A stretch of DNA of 64,000 nucleotides. Origin: Pseudoalteromonas aurantia 208. Lineage in GTDB: Bacteria > Pseudomonadota > Gammaproteobacteria > Enterobacterales > Alteromonadaceae. The translations under genes and the position numbers were made by a program. Under the pieces are notes generated by a model that saw only the letters and a program-made list of their open reading frames with translations, made no database searches and had not been told where the DNA came from. This document shows positions 45,306 to 54,016 of this stretch, in pieces. The first letter of the stretch is position 1, and each line of letters opens with the position of its first letter. The DNA lies in NCBI RefSeq assembly GCF_014858725.1, contig NZ_AQGV01000015.1, positions 186,001 through 250,000 on the forward strand. Reading direction: 5' to 3'.

Positions 45306-45359
45306 TAAACGTCCCTATACTCATAGAAACGCTAATATAGCATTGCAAAACGAATTTGT

Positions 45360-45599
45360 TTATCGAGTTATTTGCAACCAAGCAAAAATAATTATAGGTA
45401 AAACAAGTAATAACAACAAAGTAGGAGTTTTAAACAGCCTATTTTGTTTTGCCTGTTGCCTTTTTAGTGCAGATTTTTCGTTACAAGCAGCTATTTTATC
45501 TACATAAAAGTAGCCATCATCTAAGTACTGCTTGCAGTTTTGCTCATCTGCAGGGATGGCAACTAATTTTTCTTGTTTTTTTAGGATGTAAAAATCCAT
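45360..45599 (-). CDS. Small tail-anchored membrane protein of unknown function
   Basis: 79 residues from the ATG at 45599; an upstream GTG is the alternative. A polar N-terminal part (FYILKKQEKLVAIPADEQ, two Cys) is followed by a basic segment and a single C-terminal hydrophobic helix (TLLLLLVLPIIIFAWL). It lies 54 bp upstream of sbcD on the same strand. No family recognised. Confidence 0.6.
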   Translation of the reverse strand: MDFYILKKQEKLVAIPADEQNCKQYLDDGYFYVDKIAACNEKSALKRQQAKQNRLFKTPTLLLLLVLPIIIFAWLQITR

Positions 45600-46148
45600 A
45601 CTGCTCACCACATGTCTATTACTAAACGGGTATAATTAACAGAGCAAAACTAACGCCAACTTTTTGAAGTGAGTTTTACCTGAAATAAAAAAGAGCGCGA
45701 TTTTAAAGATAAATTGGTCCAAATATCAACACTTTTTTTTCGCTTTCTTTATTTATTTAAAAAATAGGCATAATAACCACCAGAAATACCAGAGTGGCAT
45801 GCCCGCCATTGCACGAATTAGCAACAGTAAAGTCGAATTTTACTCAAGTTTCTCTTGTACTTTAGTCTGTACTACTTAATCAACGCTGAATACCCTTTTT
45901 ATAGGGTGTTTCTATATTTGTTACATTATATCAATATAACGAACAAAAATAGCTGTTTGCGCCACCGCTTATTTGGTAAGTTAGCTTTTATTTCTTGTTT
46001 GAATAAAGCGTATAGATAAAACGCGACGGGCAAGCATGTTCCCACTTTTTCAATTTATAACTGAGTGTTGTTGGGTTAATAAGTCAGTATGAAAAAGCAA
46101 CTTAACCAAACAACCCATATTTTTGGTATTTCAAGGTGATGGTTTTTG
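45600..46148. other. Intergenic region, nothing definite
   Basis: About 550 bp between two divergently transcribed genes. A small CCCTTTTTATAGGG hairpin (about 45892-45908) is visible. No gene or RNA is supported. Confidence 0.35.
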
Positions 46149-46649
46149 ATGAACACTAAATTGCTAATAATGTCTTTGCTGTTTGTTTCTTCGTCTGGGG
46201 TCGCACACCAATTAAAGTCAGCCAAAACGACTGTACATATAAACCGTGTTAATGGTCACGTTGAAGTGTTACATCGATATTATGTCCACGATGTAGAGCA
46301 CGCTGCAGAGGTTTTATTTGGTACTAACACGGATATATTTACCAATATGGAAGCTCAAAAAAGATTTGCTGATTATGTTAGTGAGCATGTCCACTTTAAA
46401 GTAGCGGGAGGCAAGCGCTTGTCTCTTGTTAATTTGGGGACACATATTGATGGGCCGTTTTTTATTGTGTATCAAGAAACTCAATCATCAGGAAAACATG
46501 CTATTGTGAGTATGCAAAATCGTGTTTTGCAGGATATTTGGCCAGAGCAAATTAATATGGTGTATTTTGAAGAAAAAAACAGCATTCGCTCTTTGCACTT
46601 TGATAAGGGGGATGACTGGCTACCAATTATTTTTAATGAAGCCCGTTAG
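46149..46649 (+). CDS. Exported DUF6702-like protein
   Basis: 166 residues from the ATG at 46149; an in-frame TTG is 3 bases upstream. A signal peptide ends near residue 20 (SGVA/HQ). The body (TTVHINRVNGHVEVLHRYYVHDVEHA, written in parts) and a final IRSLHFDKGDDWLPI segment resemble the DUF6702 group, small secreted proteins of unknown role. An AAGGTG element precedes the start. Periplasmic location is inferred. Confidence 0.65.
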   Translation: MNTKLLIMSLLFVSSSGVAHQLKSAKTTVHINRVNGHVEVLHRYYVHDVEHAAEVLFGTNTDIFTNMEAQKRFADYVSEHVHFKVAGGKRLSLVNLGTHIDGPFFIVYQETQSSGKHAIVSMQNRVLQDIWPEQINMVYFEEKNSIRSLHFDKGDDWLPIIFNEAR

Positions 46650-46757
46650 TTATGGCTTATAGCATAGTGAGAAAATTTCATCAACAAGTGATCTTTGCAA
46701 GTGGTGATAACGTAAACTAAAGTTAAATTCAAAATAGCTGAGAGGGCAAGGAATATT

Positions 46758-47390
46758 ATGGCTCAAGCGACAGTACAACACGAATCGTCTAGTGTAGTCT
46801 CGTCATCTGAAATAAAGGGAGTTATATTTGACTTAGATGGCACCTTGGTAAGCTCTGGGCTTGATTTTTCTATCATCAAAGCTCAAGTTGGCTGCCCACA
46901 TGAGCAAGACCTGCTTACATATATCGATAACTTACCTTCGCCTTACATGCGTCAAGAAGCAATGCACATTGTACATCAACATGAGTTAATGGATGCACAA
47001 GCTGCTGAGTTACTACCTGGGGTACGAGATTGCCTAGAAACATTAATTGATATGAGCATTCCGATGGCCATTGTGACGCGCAATTATACAAAAGCAGCAG
47101 AGCTTAAAGTACGCCATTGCGACATTCCCATAGCGACCATGATAACCCGTGATGATGCGCCTGCTAAGCCCGATCCAACTGCATTACTGCATATTGCTAA
47201 ACTGTGGCATTTTAATGCCAAAAATTGTATTTATGTTGGAGATTATTTATATGATATCCAAGCTGCGCACAATGCGAGTATGAGAGCGTGTTTGTATGCA
47301 CCAGAGTGCGTCCCAGCCTATGCATCGGAAGCGCAATTCGTTATGCATCATTTTAGTGAATTGCCTCGCCTGATTTTATCGACTCAATGA
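46758..47390 (+). CDS. HAD-family phosphatase
   Basis: 210 residues. HAD motif I is IFDLDGTLVSSG (nucleophile Asp), motif II is AIVTRNYTK, motif III lies in APAKPDPTAL and motif IV is YVGDYLYDI. The cap domain is a small helical insertion after motif I. It probably dephosphorylates a small metabolite (phosphoglycolate-like), but the substrate is unknown. AAGGA precedes the start. Confidence 0.92.
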   Translation: MAQATVQHESSSVVSSSEIKGVIFDLDGTLVSSGLDFSIIKAQVGCPHEQDLLTYIDNLPSPYMRQEAMHIVHQHELMDAQAAELLPGVRDCLETLIDMSIPMAIVTRNYTKAAELKVRHCDIPIATMITRDDAPAKPDPTALLHIAKLWHFNAKNCIYVGDYLYDIQAAHNASMRACLYAPECVPAYASEAQFVMHHFSELPRLILSTQ

Positions 47391-47483
47391 TATTATCATT
47401 GGACAAAGTGAGATCCGCTCTAGCTCATTTGACTTAGTCTTGTTAAAATCTCGGCAATTTAATTTTATAAAACGAGAATTAAG

Positions 47484-48206
47484 ATGGGCAGAGCATTTGA
47501 AGTCCGCAAAAACGCCATGGCAAAAACGGCGGCGGCAAAAACCAAAGTAAACTCAAAATACGGAAAAGAAATTTACGTTGTCGCAAAAAATGGTGGCTCT
47601 GATCCGGACACAAACCAATCTTTACGTCGTTTAATTGAAAAAGCGAAAAAAGATCAAGTACCGGCCCATGTTATTGATAAAGCATTGGAAAAGGCAGCAG
47701 GAGGGGCAGGTGAAGACTATTCTCCAGCACGTTATGAAGGTTATGGCCCTGGTAACTGTATGGTGATTGTTGACTGTTTAACGGATAATCCGAATCGCAC
47801 GATTAAAGATGTTCGATTACCATTTACAAAAACTGATTCGAAAATTGGCAGCCCAGGGTGTGTTGCACATATGTTTGATCACTTTTCAATACTTGGCTTT
47901 GCTGGTGATGACGACGAAGCTGTGCTGGAAGCGCTGATGATGGCTGATGTCGATGTAACAGATGTTGAAGTGGAAGACGGTAAAGTGTCAGTATTTGCAC
48001 CTCACACAGAGTATTTCAAAGCAAAAACGGCGCTGACAGAAGCATTCCCTGACATTAATTTTGAAGTAGACGAAATTACGTTTGTACCACAAACTCAAGT
48101 TGAAATTACCAATGAAGATGATATTGCAAATTTCGAAAAGTTTATGGGTATGCTTGAAGATTGTGATGACGTGCAAAATATTTATCATAACGCGATTGTA
48201 AATTAA
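47484..48206 (+). CDS. YebC/PmpR-family protein, YeeN subtype
   Basis: 240 residues. The N-terminus MGRAFEVRKNAMAKTAAAKT is the variant form of the YebC/TACO1 family, and EKAAGGAGEDYSPARYEGYG, NPNRTIKDVR and VQNIYHNA match. The family is reported to help ribosomes at difficult (proline-rich) stretches or act as transcriptional regulators. The YeeN subtype differs from classical YebC and is less well understood. A clear terminator follows. Confidence 0.9.
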   Translation: MGRAFEVRKNAMAKTAAAKTKVNSKYGKEIYVVAKNGGSDPDTNQSLRRLIEKAKKDQVPAHVIDKALEKAAGGAGEDYSPARYEGYGPGNCMVIVDCLTDNPNRTIKDVRLPFTKTDSKIGSPGCVAHMFDHFSILGFAGDDDEAVLEALMMADVDVTDVEVEDGKVSVFAPHTEYFKAKTALTEAFPDINFEVDEITFVPQTQVEITNEDDIANFEKFMGMLEDCDDVQNIYHNAIVN

Positions 48207-48230
48207 TTATTTTTACGATTGAGCTATTTT

Positions 48231-48259
48231 AAAAACCGGGCTCGAAGCTCGGTTTTTTT
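48231..48259 (+). terminator. Rho-independent terminator
   Basis: A 9-bp stem (AACCGGGCT with AGCTCGGTT, one G-T pair), extendable by flanking A-T pairs, with a 3-nt loop and a T run, 25 bases after the YebC-family stop. Confidence 0.88.
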
Positions 48260-48386
48260 ATGTCTGAATTATTCCTAACGCAATTTCACATTTGCTGACA
48301 AAATGCTAACTATTGACAACAGTTTCCTTTTTTACGCTGCACTATATTTTGGCCTTACTACTTTTTAAGCAAAGGAAAGGCATACA

Positions 48387-49949
48387 ATGAAATTCTCGAT
48401 AAAACCACTAACTCTCTTGGTTTCTAGTTTAATTTTGACGGCATGTGGTTCCAGTAGTCATGCACCGAAAATTACGTTAGAAAAAACTAGCTTTACCGCA
48501 ATCGCAACAACACACTTAACAATTACCGCTGATATTACTGATGAAGATAATGACCTAAATGCAATTGAGTGGCAACAAGTTCAAGGGCCCGGTACTACAG
48601 AGTTTGTCGATCAAGCAGTAGGCTCTAATAAAGTGACTTTCATGTTACCGCACGAGGCCGGAGAGTACGTATATGTTGTCAGTGCCATAGATAAAAAGAA
48701 CTTTAAACGCTCTGAACGTATTACGGTTCAAGTAGGTAGTTTACAAGAGCATATATTTGAACCCTTATCGACATTGTTTGATAGTACTTTTACGCAACAC
48801 GAGGGTGAAATTATCAATATGGCTTCGCTCATTGATTTTGGAGACGGCATTGTTTGGCAAGATGCTGCGGGGTTAGCGCAGCAAGCGACGAGACAACCAA
48901 TGACACCAGAGCATCAATTTCGGATCGCGAGTGTGTCAAAAACGTTATCTGCTGCGGTCACATTTAAGTTAATCGAAAAGGGGCTGTTTGCGCTGGATAC
49001 ACCAATTGGAGAGTTATTGACTGATACAGATATGCCACAAGGCTTTACGGTGGGCGATTTACATCACTCTGGCGACACTAAGCAAGGGGAAACAATCACA
49101 ATAAGGCAGCTACTGGATCAGAGTACTGGAATAAGAGATTTTGTTTCTTACTTACAAGATTTTCAAGCACCAGACACGCGTGCCTTGTTAGAGGCGTTAA
49201 CACAGCAAGATCATAATGTTCCTCAGCGGTGGCATTCTGATTTATTGATACAAGAGTTATTAGAGCGGGGGTTAACCAAAGAGCTAGAAACGATGCCAGG
49301 TTCAGCCTATTTATATGGGAATAGCAATTCTGATTTGTTGGCTTGGACATTAGAAAAATTTACCGATCAAACTTTTGAAGCTTTATTGGAGGAGCATGTT
49401 TTTTTGCCGCTTGATATGCAGCATACCTATATGGATTATCATCAAGCTAAAAAAGGACGGGGACCCATTGATCATCTCTTTATGATCCAAACTGATGCAC
49501 CTGAGTATCAATATCTCAATGGCAATCATAATATTGTAGCGTTAGGTGTTAATACGTCATTTGCTTGGGCAGGAGGGGGAATAGTTTCAACACTAGATGA
49601 TTTGAACGCTTTCTTTAGTGCACTACATAGTGACCAATTTATTTTAGATGCAGCATTACGATCCGAGTTGAAGTCGTATTGGCGAAAAACAACAACAGCT
49701 GAAGAAGAGCTTGAAGGACCAACTGAGTTCTATGGTTTAGCTATGGAAAAGGTGATAGAAAAAAATTATCAAACCGTCGGTCACTCTGGATTTTGGGGGG
49801 TGTATGCATCGCATGTAACACCGCTTGATGTGCATATGTACACATGGGCAGGGCAGCCATATAGCGATGCGGCGGAAACCTTTCAAGACCAAGCGATTAA
49901 GTTATTACATAGCAAAGGAATCAATGGCACCACGGTTTTTCAGCAATAA
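48387..49949 (+). CDS. Lipoprotein serine hydrolase (class C beta-lactamase fold)
   Basis: 520 residues. Lipobox LTAC, then a beta-sandwich domain (about 30-120, with TADITDEDNDLNAIEWQQV) like an Ig/REJ fold. The hydrolase domain has the SxxK motif S182-V-S-K185, a YxN motif Y310-G-N312 and HSG (VGHSGFWG) in place of KTG. These are the active-site triplets of the beta-lactamase/transpeptidase-like family that includes esterases and D-aminopeptidases. Substrate unknown. AAGGAAAGG precedes the ATG. Confidence 0.9.
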   Translation: MKFSIKPLTLLVSSLILTACGSSSHAPKITLEKTSFTAIATTHLTITADITDEDNDLNAIEWQQVQGPGTTEFVDQAVGSNKVTFMLPHEAGEYVYVVSAIDKKNFKRSERITVQVGSLQEHIFEPLSTLFDSTFTQHEGEIINMASLIDFGDGIVWQDAAGLAQQATRQPMTPEHQFRIASVSKTLSAAVTFKLIEKGLFALDTPIGELLTDTDMPQGFTVGDLHHSGDTKQGETITIRQLLDQSTGIRDFVSYLQDFQAPDTRALLEALTQQDHNVPQRWHSDLLIQELLERGLTKELETMPGSAYLYGNSNSDLLAWTLEKFTDQTFEALLEEHVFLPLDMQHTYMDYHQAKKGRGPIDHLFMIQTDAPEYQYLNGNHNIVALGVNTSFAWAGGGIVSTLDDLNAFFSALHSDQFILDAALRSELKSYWRKTTTAEEELEGPTEFYGLAMEKVIEKNYQTVGHSGFWGVYASHVTPLDVHMYTWAGQPYSDAAETFQDQAIKLLHSKGINGTTVFQQ

Positions 49950-50075
49950 ATTGATGATCATAAGACAACCTTATGGCTAGAGCAACAAATATAGCGTAGC
50001 TAAGTTATATTTGTTGCTATTCAATCTTGTTAGTGCGTTTGTCAGCGTGCCTCTATGTAAAGGGGCTTTACAAAC

Positions 50076-50819
50076 TTAGCGTGAGATAGCAGTGTTGCTC
50101 AATAAAGCACGGATCTCTTTGACAAGCGCAATACTGTCTTCATTGTCACCATGAACACATAATGTATCAGCAGCCAAGGGCAGGGTCTTTCCTGAACTGG
50201 TTTGCACGCTCTGGTGAGTTATTAATTGTGTGACCTGAGCAAGTAAAGCTGTTTTATCATGCACCGCAGTAGGCATGCTTCTGGGGCTCAGCAGTCCATC
50301 ATCTGTATATAATCGGTCAGCAAATGCTTCAAATAAAACAGCAACATTGTAGGTGTTAGCAAGTAGGCGGTGTTCACTTTGTTTGCGCGTTGCTAACATC
50401 ATCAGCTTTAAATCGCTAGGGTAGTCGGCGATGGCCTGTAAAACACTTTTCAAGATAGCATTGTCACGCATCATATCATTATACAGAGCACCATGAGGTT
50501 TTACGTACTTGAGCGTAATACCATAGACTTTAGCCATGCCTTCTAGGGCCGCAATCTGATAATGCAGGCAATGTATTAATTCTTGGTGTTGCATCTGCAT
50601 AGAGCGTCGTCCAAAACCTTGCTTATCTGGGTAGCTTGGATGTGCCCCGACAGTTACGTTATGCTGCTTGGCGAGTTGTAATGTGGCAGCAATAACATCT
50701 GGATCTCCAGCATGAAAGCCGCAAGCAATATTTGCACAGTCAATTTCTGCCATCGCTTTCGTATCAAGACCCATTGTCCACGCACCAAAGCTTTCGCCTA
50801 AGTCACAATTTAACAGCAT
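50076..50819 (-). CDS. pxpA: PxpA, 5-oxoprolinase subunit A (LamB/YcsF family)
   Basis: 247 residues. The N-terminus LLNCDLGESFGAW and ANIACGFHAGDPDVI are diagnostic for PxpA/YcsF, with VGAHPSYPDKQGFGRR and LKYVKPHGALYNDM. PxpA with PxpB and PxpC opens 5-oxoproline (pyroglutamate) using ATP to give glutamate. Genes for B and C are not adjacent here. It is the last gene of the operon GH3-DUF1445-pxpA, starting 10 bp after the DUF1445 stop. Confidence 0.95.
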   Translation of the reverse strand: MLLNCDLGESFGAWTMGLDTKAMAEIDCANIACGFHAGDPDVIAATLQLAKQHNVTVGAHPSYPDKQGFGRRSMQMQHQELIHCLHYQIAALEGMAKVYGITLKYVKPHGALYNDMMRDNAILKSVLQAIADYPSDLKLMMLATRKQSEHRLLANTYNVAVLFEAFADRLYTDDGLLSPRSMPTAVHDKTALLAQVTQLITHQSVQTSSGKTLPLAADTLCVHGDNEDSIALVKEIRALLSNTAISR

Positions 50820-50829
50820 GCTTTTACCT

Positions 50830-51627
50830 TTATTTGATTGCTAAGCTAACATCTTGTTGGTCGGTGACCAGCAAATGTTCAGGACTGTTAATAATACACA
50901 ATTTGGGCGCTATTTTGGTAATTGCGAGTTGAGCTGTCATGTTCGATGTCCAAAAAACGGGCATGCACTTTTTATTTATGTCTATTGGTTCACCAAATAC
51001 GGGTTTGTTTAAGTCATAAATACCGATGTCTTTAGGTTCGCCAAAATGTACAGGAAGGCCATGAGGTGATCGGTTAAGTGCTCCGATTTGTATTGCTTTT
51101 ACAAGATCTGATGGGGTAAAAGGGCGCATACTCACCACATTAAATCCAGAAAATATTCCTGCGCTTTTACAAGGTAATGTTGAGATGTATAAAGGCAAGC
51201 CATGCAATGGGTTAATGGCTGAGCTTTTTAATCCTGCGCAATTTAGCGCATAGTCATAACTCAGGTAACTCGCTAACGCAAAAGTCACTAAATCTGCTTG
51301 CCAAATTGGAGAAAGGTCGTGTACATCTTCAATGAGTTGGCCATTTTTGAATACTCTATAACGCGGAATATCGGTACGAATATCAATATCTTTACCCAAC
51401 GTTCCGAGAGTATATGAACCCGGTGAATCACTGTAAGCCATAAGTGAACATGCATCTGGATTTAAATGGCAAAATTGTAGAAAGTCATAAGCATATTCTT
51501 TCGGTAAGATAATAATATTACATTGAGTAAAACCTGGTACAAAACCGATGGTTGGGCCTGAATAATCGCCTTCCCGGATCATTTTTCGTATCGCATGAGG
51601 TGCGGTTAATGATGCCGATGGATCCAT
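50830..51627 (-). CDS. DUF1445 putative hydro-lyase / D-glutamate cyclase-like
   Basis: 265 residues matching DUF1445 (B. subtilis YcsI): FVPGFTQCNIIILPKEYAYD, DIRTDIPRYRVFKNGQL, VVSMRPFTPSDLVKAIQI and HGLPVHFGEPKDIGI. Mammalian relatives are D-glutamate cyclases, which form 5-oxo-D-proline from D-glutamate, so that activity is plausible. Next to pxpA, the pair forms a D-Glu to 5-oxoproline to Glu route (stereochemistry of the second step untested). The upstream gene is a secreted GH3 enzyme, 20 bp away. Confidence 0.88.
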   Translation of the reverse strand: MDPSASLTAPHAIRKMIREGDYSGPTIGFVPGFTQCNIIILPKEYAYDFLQFCHLNPDACSLMAYSDSPGSYTLGTLGKDIDIRTDIPRYRVFKNGQLIEDVHDLSPIWQADLVTFALASYLSYDYALNCAGLKSSAINPLHGLPLYISTLPCKSAGIFSGFNVVSMRPFTPSDLVKAIQIGALNRSPHGLPVHFGEPKDIGIYDLNKPVFGEPIDINKKCMPVFWTSNMTAQLAITKIAPKLCIINSPEHLLVTDQQDVSLAIK

Positions 51628-51647
51628 AGTTAAGGCCCTCAGAAAAT

Positions 51648-53483
51648 TTATTTGTTAGGCAGAGTCACTGTAACGGGTAACACACCTTGCGCGTTATCAA
51701 GTCCTAAAATTACCCGAGCTAATGCTGTAAAAGCGGGACCAGAGACCTGATTTTTATTGTCTATATCAATATTATAGGCATAGCTAGCTAAAATTGCGTC
51801 ACTGATAGCCGCGTACTCTGTAATTTCGTATGGTGCACGTAAGCTAATAAATAAGACTGGCTTTTTCAGGCGCTTCGCTAAGCTCATTTGTTGGTGCAAT
51901 ACTTTTGGTTGATCATGTCGAGATACACCATGATCTGATAATTCCGCTATGTCATCCATACCCCCTATTTCTACGGCACTTTGTTGTGGGCTGGCATGAG
52001 CTGCGATTATGATATCAGCGTGTTCAATCGCGTTATTAGTTGCTGTGGGGTCGAACCCTTGTAGGCTGCTACAGGTAATATGAAAGGCATGCTTACTTAA
52101 CTTTTGTAATGCTTGTTCGAGTGCAATGCACTTGCGAGTATCAGGCATAATGAGGTGGAGGTGTGTTTTTTTAGGGTTGGTTGATACAGGCTTTATTGGT
52201 AATAGTCCTGAATTTTTTACCTCAGTAATGGCTGCAACTGCAAGGTTCGCTTCTAACTGCCGGTGACTTGGATTACCTAAGGTTGCGTGCGCTATGTTGA
52301 TAGATGGGTGTGTTGAAGTGTTTAAAAAACGTTGTTTTAACGTAGCAATTCTCGTTGCCGATTGTGCTATGTCATGTTTGTTTAATTCTTGAGTGTTGGC
52401 GGCTGTTACCAAACTTGATATTAGTGAATCCAATTTTTGAATATCATGGGGGGTACGAATTGCAATAGGCATCAATGCGATATCAACGCCCGCTTTAAAT
52501 GTTTCAATAACAGCTTGATCTGGGGTGAAAAAATCACTGATCCCGGCCATATCCAATGCATCGGTAACAATCACTCCCTCATAGCCTAGTTTGGTCCTGA
52601 GTAAGTCATGCATTATGGCCCGCGACATAGTGGCGGGTTTCAGCATTTTTTGCCCATGTTTATTCGTCAATTCGCTGTTATCAAGAGCGGGGTATTGAAT
52701 ATGTGCTGTCATGATCATGCCAGGCGCATGTGTATTAATGATGTACTTAAAAGGGGCTAAATCATTGTGCCAAATAGTGTCTTGGGTATGCGTAACCTTT
52801 GGCAACCCAGTATGACTATCAATGTGAGTATCGCCATGGCCCGGAAAATGTTTTAAAGCGGATATAACACGCTCATTTTCAAAGGCCGTCACTTGGGCAG
52901 CGCCCAGTTTAGCAACTTCATCGGGGTTTTCCGAAAACGAACGTACGTTGATGACTGGGTTTTCAGCATTCATATTGACATCAACGGTGGGCGCAAAGTT
53001 AACATTAACTCCCAAACTGTTGAGTTCTTTTCCAATGGCTTTGGCAACCTCAGTAGCATAAAAAGTGCCGTGTTTAGGGTACGTTGCACCAATGCTCATG
53101 TTGCCAGTAAAAGAGGTGGCAACTTCTCGGTTAATACGAGCGACACGTCCTCCTTCTTGGTCAATTGCAATAAATAAAGGTTGTTTAGCTGCACTTTGAA
53201 GTGCTTTGTTTAATTCGATTATTTGTGCGATGTCTTGCACATTTTCAGCAAATAAAATAACTCCTCCAATGTGGTATTTGGTGATGACTTGCGCCAGTGC
53301 TTTGGGGAGTTTTTTCATCGGTGTGCGACATGCTGAACTCTTGCCATTTTCACAGAAATAACGAAAATCTAGCATCAGCTTTTGGCCGAGTTGCTCATTG
53401 AGTGGAGTGTTTGCCATTGCAAGTTGATGAATTGTCATGCTGATAACGATACCTAAAGGTTTTAAAACTTGTGAGAGTGCCAT
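51648..53483 (-). CDS. Exported GH3 beta-N-acetylhexosaminidase (NagZ-like)
   Basis: 611 residues with an N-terminal hydrophobic signal (about 8-24). The GH3 barrel has the NagZ hallmark KHFPGHGDTHIDSH (211-224), whose D-H dyad serves as acid/base, and nucleophile D308 in VTDALDMAG. A C-terminal alpha/beta domain (about 390-611) makes it the two-domain type rather than the short cytosolic NagZ of E. coli. It likely removes GlcNAc from cell-wall or chitin fragments in the periplasm. First gene of an operon with DUF1445 and pxpA. Confidence 0.93.
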   Translation of the reverse strand: MALSQVLKPLGIVISMTIHQLAMANTPLNEQLGQKLMLDFRYFCENGKSSACRTPMKKLPKALAQVITKYHIGGVILFAENVQDIAQIIELNKALQSAAKQPLFIAIDQEGGRVARINREVATSFTGNMSIGATYPKHGTFYATEVAKAIGKELNSLGVNVNFAPTVDVNMNAENPVINVRSFSENPDEVAKLGAAQVTAFENERVISALKHFPGHGDTHIDSHTGLPKVTHTQDTIWHNDLAPFKYIINTHAPGMIMTAHIQYPALDNSELTNKHGQKMLKPATMSRAIMHDLLRTKLGYEGVIVTDALDMAGISDFFTPDQAVIETFKAGVDIALMPIAIRTPHDIQKLDSLISSLVTAANTQELNKHDIAQSATRIATLKQRFLNTSTHPSINIAHATLGNPSHRQLEANLAVAAITEVKNSGLLPIKPVSTNPKKTHLHLIMPDTRKCIALEQALQKLSKHAFHITCSSLQGFDPTATNNAIEHADIIIAAHASPQQSAVEIGGMDDIAELSDHGVSRHDQPKVLHQQMSLAKRLKKPVLFISLRAPYEITEYAAISDAILASYAYNIDIDNKNQVSGPAFTALARVILGLDNAQGVLPVTVTLPNK

Positions 53484-53655
53484 ATAAAACTTGTGAAAGA
53501 CATCAAATAATTAGCTACTAATTTAACATTGAAATAGGTATGTATATAGCACATTGTTAAGCGAAGTTAATCGCATCGACAATTAATGTGTTATGAATGG
53601 TATTGGGTTATATTTCTATGCACATAGCGTAAATATCTGCATGAACTTACTTTTA

Positions 53656-53776
53656 GTCTCCCCGAATTCATTTTCCCTCGTCTCCCTGAATTCATTTTCC
53701 GTCGTCTCCCTGAATTCATTTTCCCTCGTCTCCCTGAATTCATTTTCCGTCGTCTCCCTGAATTTATTTCAGGGCC
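53656..53776 (+). repeat. 24-bp tandem repeats, five copies
   Basis: Units GTCTCCCTGAATTCATTTTC plus CCTC or CGTC begin at 53656, 53680, 53704, 53728 and 53752, a strict 24-bp period. The last two-base variant alternates (CT, GT, CT, GT), giving a 48-bp higher order. The fifth unit changes to a CCCTGAATTTATTTCAGGG hairpin that begins the larger repeat element. Confidence 0.95.
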
Positions 53777-53825
53777 CATGCAGAAGGGGCACTTTGTGCT
53801 TGTGGATCCTGACCTGCGTCAGGAC
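53750..53825 (+). repeat. Bipartite palindromic repeat element, single copy
   Basis: Hairpin CCCTGAATTTATTTCAGGG (53756-53774) is separated by about 30 bp from hairpin TCCTGACCTGCGTCAGGA (53807-53824). The same pair occurs four times downstream of the lodAB-like genes. It lies in the divergent promoter region of the GH3 operon and the LodA-like gene. Confidence 0.9.
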
Positions 53826-54016
53826 GACGGCTGGGGTGAGTTACACCCAGACCAACCTCAGGAGTACAGGTTCGGAAAGTTGAATGATGTAATGTCATGT
53901 AATCGATATTTATTCGTATTTGACTACACTGGTTATTCATAATCTATCTGGCACCCCCATCTGTATAGTCATATGCAATGGTGCGTGTTATCTCTCAAAA
54001 TCGATAAGGAAACACC

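Noticed and set aside
53656..53776. Short CRISPR or coding repeat (a repetitive frame reads through on both strands)
   Set aside because: Units are contiguous without spacers, and the frames arise only because 24 is a multiple of three; no start signal supports them.
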